Of a DNA stretch of 64,000 nt, positions 40,422 to 57,000 are shown piece by piece (the stretch's first letter is position 1; every line of letters starts with the position of its first letter). Made by a program: the position numbers and the translations under genes. The DNA is from Streptomyces dioscori (GTDB lineage Bacteria > Actinomycetota > Actinomycetes > Streptomycetales > Streptomycetaceae). The stretch is taken from contig NZ_KZ679047.1 of the NCBI RefSeq assembly GCF_003024195.1, forward strand, positions 332,271-396,270, read 5' to 3'. The notes beneath the pieces were generated by a model. The model was not told the DNA's origin and did no database searches. It saw nothing but the letters and a program-made list of their open reading frames with translations.

Positions 40422-41362
40422 GCGCCGCCCTCCGTTCCCTGTCGCCGGACCGGGACCTCGCCGGAGGCGCGGTATTCGACGGCGCCGGCGGTGAATTCCA
40501 TGAAGGCGTCCTCAAGCGAGGCCGACTGGGTGCTGACCTCGTGCACGGTGAGCCCGTGGGCCGAGACCAGTTCACCGATGACCGCGGCCCGCGCCCCGAC
40601 CGCTTCCAGTGCTCCGTCCGAGCCCGTCAGTACCGGGATGCCCGCACGCGACAGGGTTTCCCGCATCCGTTCGGGCTCGGGTGTCCTGATCCGTACGAAA
40701 GTGCGTGAGTTGGCCTCGATGAACCGGGTCACCGACGTGTCCGCGAGCAGCCGCCCGCGGCCGATGACGATCAGGTGCTCGGCCGTGAGGGCCATCTCGC
40801 TCATGAGATGGCTGGAGACGAACACGGTGCGTCCTTCTGCCGCCAGTTTCTTCATCAGGTCGCGGATCCACCGGACACCCTCCGGGTCCAGGCCGTTGAC
40901 CGGTTCGTCGAGCAGCACGATCGCGGGGTCTCCCAGCAGTGCGGCGGCGATGCCGAGCCGCTGTCCCATCCCCAGGGAGAAGGTGCCGGCGCGTTTGTCG
41001 GCCACCGCTTCGAGGCCGGTGAGCCGCAGCACTTCGCTCACCCGTGACTCAGGGATGCGATTGCTCTGGGCCAGGTACCGCAGGTGGCCGCGGGCGGTGC
41101 GTCCGCTGTGGAAGGCCTTGGCCTCCAGCAGCGCGCCGATCGTCCGGAGCGGCTCCTTCAGCTGACGGCAGGGTCGGCCGTCGACGAGGATCTCACCGGC
41201 ACTGGGCCGGTCCAGGCCGAGCGCCATCCGCATGGTGGTGGACTTGCCCGCCCCGTTGGGGCCGAGGAAGCCCGTCACCTGGCCGGGGCGCACCTCGAAG
41301 GAGAGACCGTCGACGACCGTGGCCCGTCCGTAGCGTTTTGTCAGTTCTCTCGCGTGGATCAC
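40418..41362 (-). CDS. ABC transporter ATPase (second exporter)
   Basis: 314 aa. Walker A TGFLGPNGAGKSTTMRMALGL, signature FSLGMGQRLGIAAALLGDP (LGMGQ form, typical for this BcrA-like subgroup), Walker B IVLLDEPVNGLDPEGVRWI and switch VFVSSHLMSEMAL. The C-terminal half ends in SASLEDAFMEFTAGAVEYR. GTG at 41362 was chosen, because the family sequence starts at VIHARELTKRYGRATVV. It belongs to a BcrAB-type self-protection exporter under likely control of the divergent two-component genes. Confidence 0.93.
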   Translation of the reverse strand: MIHARELTKRYGRATVVDGLSFEVRPGQVTGFLGPNGAGKSTTMRMALGLDRPSAGEILVDGRPCRQLKEPLRTIGALLEAKAFHSGRTARGHLRYLAQSNRIPESRVSEVLRLTGLEAVADKRAGTFSLGMGQRLGIAAALLGDPAIVLLDEPVNGLDPEGVRWIRDLMKKLAAEGRTVFVSSHLMSEMALTAEHLIVIGRGRLLADTSVTRFIEANSRTFVRIRTPEPERMRETLSRAGIPVLTGSDGALEAVGARAAVIGELVSAHGLTVHEVSTQSASLEDAFMEFTAGAVEYRASGEVPVRRQGTEGGA

Positions 41363-41462
41363 GCCTCCCACGCTTCCGCAGGGCACCCTCCCGCGGCATC
41401 GGGCCGGGGGGTGAACTCCGGTGTCGGCCCAGGGGCGCACGGAGGGGACGTGCGCCGGTCGG

Positions 41463-41497
41463 CCTCAGACCTGGGTATGACCTCCCCAGGTCTGAGG
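41463..41497. promoter_or_regulatory. Perfect 13-bp inverted repeat between exporter and two-component genes
   Basis: CCTCAGACCTGGG (41463-41475) and CCCAGGTCTGAGG (41485-41497) are exact complements separated by 9 bp. It sits in the 147-bp divergent space between the exporter ATPase (starts 41362) and the histidine kinase. An ATG at 41477 lies inside it, so I prefer the GTG at 41510 as the kinase start. An operator for the neighbouring LuxR-type response regulator is the simplest reading. Confidence 0.8.
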
Positions 41498-41509
41498 CGG
41501 AGCCGTGCG

Positions 41510-42751
41510 GTGGTCGAGTACGGTCGGGGAGTGGCATCACGCTCCCCGCTCCCCTTGTTCACCTTGTTCACCCGCGGCCTCGGCCGCCGCTCGCTGGTGG
41601 CTCTCGACTGCGTGGCGGCGGGGACGTACACCGCGCTCCTGGTGGGGACGACGGTCGTCGGGGACCGGTCGGCAGCGTCGGGTGCCGTGCTGTCGGCGGG
41701 CGCGGAGTGCGTGCTCATCGGCGCGACCGCGCTGCCCGTAGCGGTCCGGCGGCTGTGGCCGGTCCCCGTCCTGGGCGTGGTGCTCGTGATGACCACGGCG
41801 TCCATCCTTCTCGACGCCGTACGGGACCCGTTCGTCGCGAGTGCCTGCGCCCTGTACTCGGTCGCGCTCGCGGGCCGTGGCGGGCTGCGTACCTTCACCG
41901 CGTCGGTGGGGCTGCTGGGCCTCGCCGGGGTCTTCGCCCGGCCCCTGACCACCGCTCCCTACTGGTGGATGAACGGGCCGGGCCTCGTCCTGTTCGGCTG
42001 GGCGACGATGGGCGCCGCGTGGGTGGTCGGCCGGGCGGTCGCCGAACGGCGGGCGTACGCGGCCGTGCTCGCCGAGCAGTCGGCGCAGCGGGCGGTGGCC
42101 GAGGAACGGCTGCACATCGCGCGTGAGGTGCACGACATCGTGTCGCACAGCATGGGCCTGATCGCGGTCAAGGCGTCGATCGCCAACCATGTCGCGCCGT
42201 CCAGGCCGCAGGAGGCGCAGGACGCGCTGCGGGTCATCGAGTCGATCAGCCGTGGCGCCTTGGACGATGTGCGGGCCCTGCTCGGCGTGCTGCGGTCGGG
42301 GACGTCCGGCGGCGCCCCGGTGGTCGCCGAGACCGCCCCGGCGCCGGGGGTGGACGCCCTGCCGGATTTGGCCGAGCGGGCGCGTACCGCGGGTGTCGAG
42401 GTGGAGTTGCGCGTCATTGACGCGGACCGGGTGCCGGAGGGGGTGGGGCTCTCGGTCTTCCGGATCGTGCAGGAGGCGCTGACGAACGTCGTCAAGCACG
42501 CGGGGCCCGCCCGGTGCAGGGTCACGGTCGAGGCGGTCGAGGACGCGGTGAGCGTCGAGGTGACCGACGACGGGGGGCCGGGCGCCGCCGCACGGGCCCG
42601 TCCGGGCGGACAGGGCCTGGTGGGAATGCGGGAGCGCGTGGAGGTGTACGGCGGCAGGTTCTTCTCCGGCACGATGCCGGAGGGAGGGTTCAGGGTGGCC
42701 GCCCGTATCCCCTTCGAGCGTGTCCACGGCGTTGCCGGAGGAGTGCTGTGA
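41510..42751 (+). CDS. Histidine kinase (HisKA_3, NarX/DesK-like)
   Basis: 413 aa from GTG 41510 (GGAG seven nt upstream; ATG 41477 possible but inside the palindrome). Membrane segments: SLVALDCVAAGTYTALLVGTTVV; AGAECVLIGATALPVAV; VPVLGVVLVMTTASILL; TFTASVGLLGLAGVF; and LVLFGWATMGAAWVVGRAVAER. Phospho-acceptor EERLHIAREVHDIVSHSMGLIAVKASIANHV; ATPase FRIVQEALTNVVKHAGPARCRV, DDGGPG and GQGLVGMRERVEVYGG. No extracytoplasmic domain is seen, so a membrane signal or envelope stress is likely. Coupled to the downstream regulator. Confidence 0.94.
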   Translation: MVEYGRGVASRSPLPLFTLFTRGLGRRSLVALDCVAAGTYTALLVGTTVVGDRSAASGAVLSAGAECVLIGATALPVAVRRLWPVPVLGVVLVMTTASILLDAVRDPFVASACALYSVALAGRGGLRTFTASVGLLGLAGVFARPLTTAPYWWMNGPGLVLFGWATMGAAWVVGRAVAERRAYAAVLAEQSAQRAVAEERLHIAREVHDIVSHSMGLIAVKASIANHVAPSRPQEAQDALRVIESISRGALDDVRALLGVLRSGTSGGAPVVAETAPAPGVDALPDLAERARTAGVEVELRVIDADRVPEGVGLSVFRIVQEALTNVVKHAGPARCRVTVEAVEDAVSVEVTDDGGPGAAARARPGGQGLVGMRERVEVYGGRFFSGTMPEGGFRVAARIPFERVHGVAGGVL

Positions 42752-43482
42752 GCGAGGAAGGCGATGTCCGCGTCGTGGTGGCGGACGACCAGGCGCTGCT
42801 GCGCGGCAGTTTCCGGGTCCTGGTGGACAGCGAGCCCGGACTCCGGGTGGTCGGTGAGGCGGGGACCGGGACGGAGGCGGTGGAGGTCGCCCGGCGCGAA
42901 CGCCCCGACGTCCTGCTCATGGATGTGCGGATGCCGCGGATGGACGGCATCGAGGCGACCCGGCTCATCCGGGAATCCCCCGAGTGCGCCGGCACCCGGA
43001 TCCTCATCCTGACCATGTTCGACCTCGACGAGTATGTGTACGCGGCACTGCGGGCCGGGGCCGGCGGGTTCCTGCTGAAGGACACGCAGCCGGACGACCT
43101 GCTGCGGGCCATCCGCGTGGTGGCGGACGGCGAGGCTCTGCTGGCGCCCTCGGTGACGCGCCGTCTGATCGCGGAGTTCGCCGCCCGCCCCGAACCGTCG
43201 AGGGTGCACCCACCCGATCTGGTGGCCGCGACCGAACGCGAGCGGGAGGTGCTCCTGCTGATCGCCCGCGGTCTGTCCAACACCGAGATCGCCGGTCGGA
43301 TGTGCGTGACCCTGGCCACCGTGAAGTCCCATGTGGGCCGTCTCCTCGCCAAGCTGGACGCGCGCGACCGGGCCCAACTGGTCATCGCCGCCTACGAGTC
43401 GGGGCTGGTCACCGCGGAAGGACCGGCCCTCACCCCAGACCGGCGTCCCGCGCCCGGACGGCTGCCGCCACCCGGTCGGTGA
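42748..43482 (+). CDS. NarL/LuxR-type response regulator
   Basis: 244 aa. GTG at 42748 overlaps the kinase stop, with GGAGGAG just before. Receiver: VRVVVADDQALLRGSFRVL, phosphorylatable Asp in DVLLMDVRMPRMDGI, Thr in ILILTMFDLDEYV and Lys in GFLLKDTQP. HTH: ATEREREVLLLIARGLSNTEIAGRMCVTLATVKSHVGRLLAKLDARDRAQLVI. The kinase/regulator pair is divergent from the second ABC exporter, so control of that exporter is the first hypothesis. The 3' end overlaps the convergent orphan regulator by 53 nt. Confidence 0.95.
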   Translation: MSEEGDVRVVVADDQALLRGSFRVLVDSEPGLRVVGEAGTGTEAVEVARRERPDVLLMDVRMPRMDGIEATRLIRESPECAGTRILILTMFDLDEYVYAALRAGAGGFLLKDTQPDDLLRAIRVVADGEALLAPSVTRRLIAEFAARPEPSRVHPPDLVAATEREREVLLLIARGLSNTEIAGRMCVTLATVKSHVGRLLAKLDARDRAQLVIAAYESGLVTAEGPALTPDRRPAPGRLPPPGR

Positions 43483-44164
43483 CCCTCAGTTTGGCGAACA
43501 GACTGGTGATGTGGTTGCGCACGGTCTTGTGCGACAGCACGAGGGTGCTGGCGATGAGCCGGTTGTCCATGCCCCGTGCGATCAGCGCGAGTATCTCCCG
43601 TTCCCGGTTGGTCAGTTCGGGGAAGGCGGCCTGGGCGGGGATTCCGTGTACGGCGGAGAAGAACGCACCCATGCGCTCGGCCACCGGCGGGCTGAAGACC
43701 GCTCCCCCGTCGGCGGCGATGCGGATCGCGCGAACCAGTTCCTGCGCGTCCACGCCCTTGAGCAGATAGCCGCGCGCTCCGGCCCGCAGTACCGCCACGA
43801 CCAGGTCGTCGTCCGGCGAGGCGCTGATCGCGACGACGTGGGGCGGTTCGGGGGACGGGCCGCCCGCGGAGCGTTCGAGGATCGTTCGCGTGATGTCGAC
43901 TCCCGCGCGGTCGGCCATCTGAAGGTCGACCAGGACGACGTCGGGCTTGACGCTCCGCCGGAACAACAGGTCGAGGACCTCGGCCCCGCTGGACGCCTCG
44001 GCGACCACGCTGAGGCCGTCGGCGCCCTGTAACGCCAGGCGCACCCCGTCCCTGAAGAGCGGTTGGTCGCCGACGAGCAGGATGCGCGTCGTCGCCCCGC
44101 CCTCCGGTTCGCGTGACATGTCCAATACATCCAGAGCGAACGATGATGCCCTTTGTGCCGGCAC
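43430..44164 (-). CDS. Orphan LuxR-type response regulator with atypical receiver
   Basis: 244 aa from GTG 44164 (GGGAG five nt upstream); an ATG at 44119 is an alternative. The receiver begins ILLVGDQPLFRDGVRLALQ, where the usual acidic pair DD reads GD, so one Mg2+-binding residue is missing. The phospho-acceptor region DVVLVDLQMADRAGVD, the ISAS switch and Lys in GYLLKGVD are kept. HTH: ELTNREREILALIARGMDNRLIASTLVLSHKTVRNHITSLFAKLRVTDRV. No kinase is paired. It lies just downstream of the NRPS-prenyltransferase operon, so a pathway-regulator role is inferred. Confidence 0.9.
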   Translation of the reverse strand: MPAQRASSFALDVLDMSREPEGGATTRILLVGDQPLFRDGVRLALQGADGLSVVAEASSGAEVLDLLFRRSVKPDVVLVDLQMADRAGVDITRTILERSAGGPSPEPPHVVAISASPDDDLVVAVLRAGARGYLLKGVDAQELVRAIRIAADGGAVFSPPVAERMGAFFSAVHGIPAQAAFPELTNREREILALIARGMDNRLIASTLVLSHKTVRNHITSLFAKLRVTDRVAAAVRARDAGLG

Positions 44165-44432
44165 TGTGTCTCCCGTTTCGTCGTGCATCTGTTTCTGAGG
44201 CGATGGAGGTCGTCTGCGGCCCACCGGCCGCCGCCCGGGGAGCGAGGACGGTCACCCGGTCGGTTCGGGCGCCGTCATCGTCGCGGCCCGGCCGGGACAC
44301 CGGGCACACGCTCACCGGTGCCGTCGGGCGGTCCCTCCGCGACCGGCCGGGCACACACCGGCACGGGCGGGGGCCGCGGCGGTCCCGCCGGTCACCCCGG
44401 GACGCCGCAGCCCGCCGTGCCCGGCCCGGACC

Positions 44433-45548
44433 TCACGCCTCACCGCCCGGACTGCCGAGGCCCGCGTACACGGTGCACACGGGGGCCGCGGGGTTCTTGT
44501 AGGCGACCCAGCTCAGCCTGCGCAGACCGCGCGGCTCCGGGCCGCAGACCGCGGCCACGTTGGCCCGGTACAGCGCGGGATCCGCGCCAGCCATGTCCAT
44601 GAGCAGGGAGACGCGTTCCGCGGAGACCTCGTCGTCGACGATGTTCGGTTCCAGCGGACAGTACAGAGTCACCGACGCCGGTACGGAGCGCCCCGGCTGG
44701 AAGGCCAGACAGGTCATGGGCGCCTTCTTCCAGCGCTGCACCGGGACACCGCCGGCGATCACGCCGATCACCTCGGTGAACACTCCTGCCCGGTGGTCCG
44801 CGGCGACGGCGCCGGCCCGGTCGATCCCCTCGGCGTCGACGCCCGTGTGCCGCAGGTAGACCTTGACCCGCGCGTCCGGCGACTCGGACAGGTCCAGCCC
44901 GACGAGGGCGACCTCGTGCTCGGGAGCGTCGAGATCGCCGCCCCTGAAGTGGTCGACGACCGCCTCCCACTGCTCCGCCAGGCCCAGACGGCGCAGCACC
45001 TCGGCGGTCACGGCCGCCGGCGAGGCACCTGTGACACCGGGATTGAGATACAGCTTGAACAGCGGCGGCTCCCCCTTGGGCGAGAGTTCGGCGGCATGCA
45101 TCGAGGAGAACGGGCCGCGGGGTTCGTCCGCGCACCGGAAGAGGTCCTCGATCTCCCGGTAGCGGCCCAGGTGTACGCCGAACTCCTCGGCCAGCCGCAG
45201 CGTGAACGCGTGCCCCTCCCGCTGCCGCGACCGCGGTGTCACCGGTTCCCGCAGTGCCTCCAGCAGCACCCGGACCCCGACGACCCCCGATGCCGAGTGG
45301 GCGAAGGAGAACTCCAGCGGCGCCCCGTTGTTCGCCACCCACGAGGTGTAGTTCTCGAAGTTCGACAGGGGCGCGGCCGCCCAGTCGCCGAGCACCGAGG
45401 TCAGGGCTCTCGCCTGCGGCACCATGTCCGCGGTGGAGAGGCCGAGATGCCGGCAGGCACCCTCGAAGTAGATGTTGACCAGCTCGCCGTAGGAGGTGGG
45501 CGTACGGTCGCCCGCGAGGGGCCAGGGGCGGAATCGCAGGGTTGTCAT
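44433..45548 (-). CDS. DMATS-type aromatic (indole) prenyltransferase
   Basis: 371 aa, the usual length of bacterial DMATS/ABBA-fold prenyltransferases such as those that prenylate tryptophan in NRPS pathways. It opens RFRPWPLAGDRTPTSYGELVNIYFEGACRHLGL and has FENYTSWVANNGAPLEFSFAHSASGVVGVRVLLEAL, LFKLYLNPGVTGAS, DLSESPDARVKVYLRHTGVDAEGI, MTCLAFQPGRSVPASVTLYCPL and RLSWVAYKNPAAPVCTVYAGL, the spaced Arg/Lys/Tyr pattern that cradles the diphosphate. There is no DDxxD. It starts 21 nt after the NRPS stop, so it is in that operon. Donor (DMAPP or longer) and acceptor (free Trp/Tyr or peptide) cannot be told from sequence. Confidence 0.92.
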   Translation of the reverse strand: MTTLRFRPWPLAGDRTPTSYGELVNIYFEGACRHLGLSTADMVPQARALTSVLGDWAAAPLSNFENYTSWVANNGAPLEFSFAHSASGVVGVRVLLEALREPVTPRSRQREGHAFTLRLAEEFGVHLGRYREIEDLFRCADEPRGPFSSMHAAELSPKGEPPLFKLYLNPGVTGASPAAVTAEVLRRLGLAEQWEAVVDHFRGGDLDAPEHEVALVGLDLSESPDARVKVYLRHTGVDAEGIDRAGAVAADHRAGVFTEVIGVIAGGVPVQRWKKAPMTCLAFQPGRSVPASVTLYCPLEPNIVDDEVSAERVSLLMDMAGADPALYRANVAAVCGPEPRGLRRLSWVAYKNPAAPVCTVYAGLGSPGGEA

Positions 45549-45569
45549 CGGGTGTCGTTCCTTCCGGGG

Positions 45570-54022
<8,453 letters not shown>

Positions 54023-54023
<1 letters not shown>

Positions 54024-57000
54024 CACAGGTCCTTCCACACGTTCTCGATCAGGTCGATCTGTGCCTGGTCGAGCGGGACGATCAGATCCGACGGGGTGAG
54101 GCCGCCCGCGTCGGTACGGCGGGCGTGGTCGACGAGGCCGGTCAGGGCGGTGAACCACAGTTCGGCCAGCTCGGCGGGGCGGCCGGCGGGGAAGAGGTTC
54201 CCGGCCCACGACCAGTGCGCCGTGAGCTCGGGGCCGTCCGGTCCGTCGTGGGTGACCGCGGTGAGGTCGATCAGGTGGTGCAGGGGCGTGGCCGGGGCGT
54301 TCGGGGCGCCGGCCGGGAAGAGGGCCGCCCCGCCGTCCGCGGCGGTGGCGAACCGGCCGAGGTAGTTGAAGCCGAGCAGCGGACCGGGGGCTTCGGCCAG
54401 CACGGGTGCGGTCTGCGGGTTCAGATGGCGCAGCAGGCCGTAGCCGATGCCGTTGTCCGGGATGTCGCGCAGCTGTTCCTTCACCCGCTTGACCGCACGG
54501 TCCAGGTCCGTTCCCGAGCCGAGGTCGACGGCCCCGGGGTCGAGCCGTACCGGGTACATGCTGGTGAACCAGCCCACGGTGTCGGACACGTCCAGTCCGG
54601 TGCCGATCGCGTCGGCCTCACGGCCGTGTCCCTCCAACTCGACCAGCACGGCCGTGCCCGCGCCGCCGATCGACGCCCGCCACCGGGCCACCGCCACCGC
54701 GAACGCCGTCAGCAGCACGTCGTTCACGCCGCCGTGGAACAACGCCGGCACCTCGGAGAGCAGGGGGCGCGTCACTTCCGGAGGCAGCGTCGCCGTCAGT
54801 GATCCCGCCGACGAGGTGTCGTCCACCGAGGGGTCCAGCGCACGCACCGGCCAGGGATCGGGCCGGTTCAGGATCGCCGACCAGCGCGGCAGCTCCGCGA
54901 CCCGCTCCGGGCTCAGGGCCTGCTCGGACAGCAGCCGGGACCACCGCAGCCACGACGTGCCCCGTCCCTCCCGCCGCCAGGCGCGGCCCTCGGCCGCGGC
55001 CTCCCAGGCGGCGCGCAGGTCCGGCAGCAGCACGCGCCACGACACCCCGTCCACCACGAGGTGGTGCAGGACCAGCAGCACCCGGTCCCGGCCGAACCAC
55101 ACCACCCGCACCATCGCTCCGGCCCGAGGGGCCAGCTTCGCCACCGCCGCCGCGGCCGCGCGCCGCACCGCCTCGTCCCGGGCCGCCCCGTCCGTCGCGG
55201 GCAGATCGATCCGGTCGACGCAGGTCTCGGCGCGCACCGAGCCGGGCTCGGTGATCTCGACGGTCCGGGGCTCCGTCCCGCCGATCCGCATGCGCAGGGC
55301 GTCGTGCTGGTCCAGGACGGCCTGGAGGCCGGCCAGGAACGCGCGCTCGGAGATGTCCGCCGGGCAGTCCGTGAGCATCGCCTGGTTGGCCGAGTCGACC
55401 GCCGGACCGCCGCCCTCGAACAGCCATCGCATGATCGGTGTCTGCGGGGCGGTGCCCACGGCGACGTCGGTGTCGTCCGTGCCCGCGACCTCTGCCGCCG
55501 CCAAGGCCAGGGCCGCGACCGTCGGGTGCTCGAACACCTGGCGGACGCTCACCACCAGTCCCGCCGTCCGGATCCGGGTCACCAGGCGCAGCGCGGAGAT
55601 GGAGTCGCCGCCCAGGTCGAAGAAGTTGTCCCCGACGCCGACCGCGGGCAGCGCGAGCACCTCGGCGAACACCGCGCACAGTGTCTCCTCGCGGGCGCCG
55701 CGCGGTGCCCCGCCCCGGCCGGAGGCGGCGGCGAAGTCCGGGGCGGGCAGCGCGCGTCGGTCGATCTTGCCGTGCGCGGTCAGGGGCAGCGCGTCCAGCA
55801 CCACCACGGCGGCCGGGACCAGGTAGTCCGGGAGCCGCTCGCGCAGGAACCGGGTGACGGCCCCCGCGAGATCGTCACCGGCCCCGGCGGCGGGCACCAC
55901 GTAGGCGACCAGGCGGTCGTCCCGCGCGATCACCGTGGCCGAGGTGAGTGCGTCGTGGCCGTCCAGAGCCGCCTCGACCTCGCCCGGTTCGACCCGGAAG
56001 CCGCGGATCTTCACCTGGTCGTCGGCACGGTCGAGGAATTCGAGTACTCCGTCGCCGTTCCAGCGCACGACGTCGCCGGTCCGGTACATGCGCTCGCCGG
56101 CGTCCCCGAACGGACAGGCGACGAACCGGCCCGCGGTCGATCCGGGGCGTCCCAGGTATCCGCGCGCCACACCGGCGCCCGCCAGGTACAACTCGCCGGG
56201 TGTGCCGGGGGGCACCGGGGCGAGTCCGTCGTCGAGGACGTGGGCCCGCACTCCGGACAGCGGGGTGCCGACGGGGATCCGGTCGGGGACGTCGCCCGTC
56301 ATCGGATGCCGGGTCGCGAAGGTGGTCGTCTCCGTCGGGCCGTACCCGTCGACCACCACGAGCCCCGGGCAGGCGGCCAGCACACGGCGGACGGCGGAGG
56401 CCGGGACCACCGCGCCGCCGGTCCAGACCTCCCGCAGTGCGGCGAAGCAGTCCGGCGCCTCTTCGGCGAAGGCCTGGAACAGGCCGGCGGTCAGCCACAT
56501 CGCGGTGACGCCGTGCCGGGCCGTCACCGACCGCACGGTGTCGGGGTCGAGGTCTCCTTGCGCGAGGACCACGCACCCGCCGGAGAGCAGCGGGACCCAC
56601 ATCTCGTAGGTCGACGCGTCGAAGACGGACGGTGAGTGCGCCAGCACCCGCCGGTGGGCCCCGGTGCGGAAGCACGACGCCAGCGCGAGGGCGGTCACAT
56701 CGGCGTGCGTGACGACGACGCCCCTGGGCGTGCCGGTCGATCCGGAGGTGTACATCACGTAGGCGGGATGCGCCGGACGTGACGGGGCGAGCCGTTCCGT
56801 GTCGGTGACGTCGTCACCGGACCGTTCTCCGTCGCCGGCCTCCGTCACGGGGACGAACGGCAGGTCGACGGCCTCCCGCAGGACGGTGTCGTGGGGGGCG
56901 ACGACGCAGACCGCCCCGGTGTCCCGCGTCATCAGCCGCACGCGGTCGGCGGGATGATCCGCATCGACCGGCAGGTAGCCCGCGCCCGTCTTGAGCACCG

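Noticed and set aside
39648..41362. The second ABC exporter as part of the lasso operon
   Set aside because: It is upstream of the precursor, ends 145 bp before it, and is coupled by position to a divergent two-component system; the lasso operon already has its own exporter pair. A shared role is left open rather than called.
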